Positions 5,801-7,201 of a DNA stretch of 7,201 bases are shown in pieces. The stretch is from Allobrachymonas sp. (GTDB taxonomy: Bacteria; Pseudomonadota; Gammaproteobacteria; Burkholderiales; Burkholderiaceae). Positions within the stretch are counted from its first letter, which is position 1, and each line of letters begins with the position of its first letter. A program made the position numbers and the translations under genes. Location: NCBI GenBank assembly GCA_030529305.1, contig JAUMXD010000071.1, positions 1 to 7,201 of the forward strand, in the 5' to 3' direction. The notes under the pieces were generated by a model, which was given only the letters and a program-made list of their open reading frames with translations, was not told the DNA's origin and did not search any database.

Positions 5801-5876
5801 TGGTGCCGGTTGTCGGATTCGAACTGACGACCTACCGCTTACAAGGCGGGTGCTCTACCAGCTGAGCTAAACCGGC
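5801..5876 (-). tRNA. tRNA-Thr(UGU), CCA encoded
   Basis: The complement folds as a full 76-base tRNA: acceptor GCCGGTT/AACCGGC (7 perfect pairs), D-arm GCTC/GAGC with loop AGCTGGTA, anticodon loop CTTGTAA giving UGU at positions 34-36 (threonine, ACA codons), T-loop TTCGAAT, discriminator A and a genomic CCA. Two positions do not pair: C27-U43 at the top of the anticodon stem, and A52-C62 inside the T-stem (GTCAG against CCGAC). The rest is canonical, so I expect it to function. A perfect -10 box lies just upstream and a terminator just downstream, so it is an independent transcript. The integrase remnant beyond its 3' end suggests it served as an integration site. Confidence 0.96.
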
Positions 5877-5885
5877 GCAGGCGGG

Positions 5886-5914
5886 ATTATAGGGCCTGTT
5901 TGCCCAAATTACGG
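5886..5914 (-). promoter_or_regulatory. Promoter of tRNA-Thr
   Basis: The complement of 5886-5891 is a perfect TATAAT, ending nine bases before the first base of the tRNA, so transcription would start within a few bases of the mature 5' end. The best -35 candidate is CCGTAA (complement of 5909-5914) at 17-base spacing, which is poor. The 128-base gap between the SPFH stop and the tRNA shows no other clear element. Confidence 0.65.
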
Positions 5915-6004
5915 GTGGGGTTGATCAATTTGTTCTTGATGTGCGTTTGGCGCATCTGTGGTGGCAGTGCGATAGGGCTCATTCGAACTTTTGGACAGGC
6001 ACGA

Positions 6005-6939
6005 TCACTTGCTGCCACTGCCCATGTTCACCAAGGGATTCACGCCGCTGGGGACCATCATCACATTGCCTGGCTTGCTGGCCACAGCGGTCATGGTGTC
6101 GCGGTAGATTTCGGCGAGGCGAATTTCTTTCACTGCGCCATTGAGCGATTCACCGATGATGCGGTTGGCTTCGGCAATGCTTTGCGCTTCCACGATGCGT
6201 TTTTCCGCTTCGGCCTTGGCAATTTCAACTTCCTTGCGCTTTTGCTCGATGATTTGATCGGCTTCGGCCTTGGCGCGAATGGCTTTTTCAATGGCCGGGT
6301 CGGTCGTCAGGTTGCGGATATTGACTGAGGTGACGATGAACGCGTCGGGGTCAGATGCGTCCAGTTCTTTTTGCAAGCGGCGTTGTACGTCTTCGGCCAG
6401 CTCGGCACGCTTGGTGTGCATGGTGGTGGCGTCCATTGTGGAAACGGCGGCGTAGCTGGCCTCGCGGGCGGCGCGCAACACGCGGCTGTAGCCCACCACG
6501 AAGTCCGACGTGCCTTTTTCCACGATGTCTGCATGGCGAATGATGTCGCCCTGGTATTTGCTGTACAGCTTGGGGATGGCCGTTGGGTTGGTTTTGAAAT
6601 AAATGTCGATGTCCAAATCGGCCATCGTGAGGTTGTCTCGCGATTTGGGTTTGAGGTCGGTCATTTGAAAGCTCACCTCTTTGGCCGTGAATTCGCGCAC
6701 GCGCCGCAAGCCGGCCATGTACAAACCAGGCGTGATGGGCGTTTGATTCACTACGCCAAAGAGTGTGGATACGCCCACATTGCCGGTGCTGATCTGGCCC
6801 ATGTTGAACAGGGCAATGAGTAGCAGTACAGCCGCTGCAACCCAGCGGAAAGTTTTTTTGTACCGAATTTTTTGGAATCGACTTTTTCGAGCTTTTCGAG
6901 TTGCGTTTCAATCGTTTTGCTCGCGGGTGTTTTTGTCAT
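6005..6939 (-). CDS. Prohibitin/SPFH-family membrane protein, frame interrupted at an A7 run (-1 shift needed)
   Basis: A 311-residue SPFH protein results if a -1 shift occurs at codons 28-29. The ATG at 6939 has an excellent AAGGAA upstream and encodes MTKTPASKTIETQLEKLEKV, a charged cytoplasmic leader. In that frame the reading ends uselessly at 6751 after 62 residues. In the -1 frame, immediately after the A run (6859-6853), the sequence becomes TFRWVAAAVLLLIALFNM, a membrane anchor, and continues into the SPFH domain (GNVGVSTLFGVVNQTPITPG, later DLDIDIYFKTNP) and a long charged helix (about residues 216-262). It ends GVNPLVNMGSGSK at a TGA (6007-6005). Family members form large membrane rings or scaffolds that shield proteases or organise lipids. 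Starting instead at the ATG at 6802 would drop the anchor. The break is either programmed frameshifting, a real mutation, or a one-base sequence error. It follows polA after 89 bases and may share its transcript. Confidence 0.85.
6832..6859 (-). other. Candidate -1 frameshift signal: slippery A AAA AAA plus hairpin
   Basis: The complement of 6853-6859 is seven A residues, phased in the zero frame as ACA AAA AAA CTT, which is the X XXY YYZ form of a slippery heptamer. Slipping back one base makes the next codon ACT and enters the SPFH frame. After the spacer CTTT, the bases CCGCTG (6848-6843) and CAGCGG (6837-6832) form a perfect 6-bp hairpin with loop GGTTG. I see no Shine-Dalgarno-like stimulator 10-14 bases upstream. 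Confidence 0.5.
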
Positions 6940-7028
6940 TTGTTGTTTCCTTGCTTGAAAAACGGTTCAGGCGATGGTTGTGTTGGGGCAGGGCGCTCTC
7001 GCTTCCAGGTTTGCGTCAATGCGCCTCT

Positions 7029-7201
7029 TCAATGTGCTTCTTCCCAGTTCTTGCCGATGCCGGTTTCGGCCAGCAGCGGCACACGCAGTTGGGCCACGCC
7101 AGCCATGATGCGCGGAATTTCGCTCTGCACCCAAGGCAGCTCGGCTTCGGGCACTTCCAGCACCAGTTCGTCGTGCACCTGCATGATCATGCGCGTGGCG
7201 C
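7029..7201 (-). CDS. polA: DNA polymerase I, C-terminal 56 codons, 5' part beyond the right edge
   Basis: The minus strand enters the window in frame and encodes TRMIMQVHDELVLEVPEAEL, then a short helical tail ending in PLLAETGIGKNWEEAH and a TGA at 7031-7029. This is the extreme C-terminus of family A DNA polymerases. QVHDELVLEV is motif C of the palm, whose Asp is one of the two metal-binding catalytic residues, and the GIGKNWEEAH ending is usual for PolA in this group. Everything else (5'-nuclease, 3'-exonuclease fold, fingers, motifs A and B) is off the window. The 89 bases to the SPFH gene contain no convincing terminator (a weak GGCGC/GCGCC pair only), so read-through into that gene is possible. 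Confidence 0.93.
   Translation of the reverse strand, partial: ATRMIMQVHDELVLEVPEAELPWVQSEIPRIMAGVAQLRVPLLAETGIGKNWEEAH

Noticed and set aside
5900..6823. Plus-strand open frames opposite the SPFH gene
   Set aside because: They mirror the codon bias of the SPFH coding strand and show no domain features or ribosome sites.

Overview
The window comes from a chromosome that looks like Burkholderiales, probably Comamonadaceae (Betaproteobacteria). The basis is GC-rich third codon positions, the style of the PrlC, NagZ, HIT, prohibitin-like and PolA proteins, and a CCA-encoding tRNA-Thr. This placement comes from reading translations, not from a database search. Most of the window is housekeeping sequence. 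The only accessory material is a small integrase scar beside the tRNA.

Layout from left to right. At 1-421 (minus) lies the N-terminal 140 residues of an M3-family oligopeptidase (PrlC). It is divergent from an NlpE-like lipoprotein at 628-1164 (plus), which is followed by the muropeptide-recycling glucosaminidase NagZ at 1348-2442 (plus). A HIT-family protein (2597-3085, minus) converges on nagZ. After a 410-base gene-free stretch comes a cystine-type ABC uptake pair: the periplasmic binding protein TcyJ (3496-4290) and the permease TcyL (4440-5120). A strong intrinsic terminator or attenuator separates the two, a second terminator follows tcyL, and no ATPase gene is present in the window.

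From 5121 to 5800 the sequence is a junction. It holds a hairpin-rich stretch, then a broken tyrosine-integrase 5' end (5465-5626, minus), then five copies of TGACGGTAY in both orientations (5638-5701), then the terminator of tRNA-Thr. The tRNA-Thr(UGU) gene is at 5801-5876 (minus) with a perfect TATAAT -10 box upstream. This is the usual arrangement of an integrative element that entered at a tRNA 3' end and was later deleted.

The right end holds a prohibitin/SPFH-family membrane protein (6005-6939, minus) and the last 56 codons of DNA polymerase I (7029-7201, minus). The most notable point is in the SPFH gene. The well-placed ATG and the SPFH body lie in different frames. They join only through a -1 shift at a run of seven A residues that has the exact phase of a canonical slippery heptamer (A AAA AAA), followed four bases later by a 6-bp GC-rich hairpin. 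The predicted membrane anchor is made only if the shift, or a missing A, is real.
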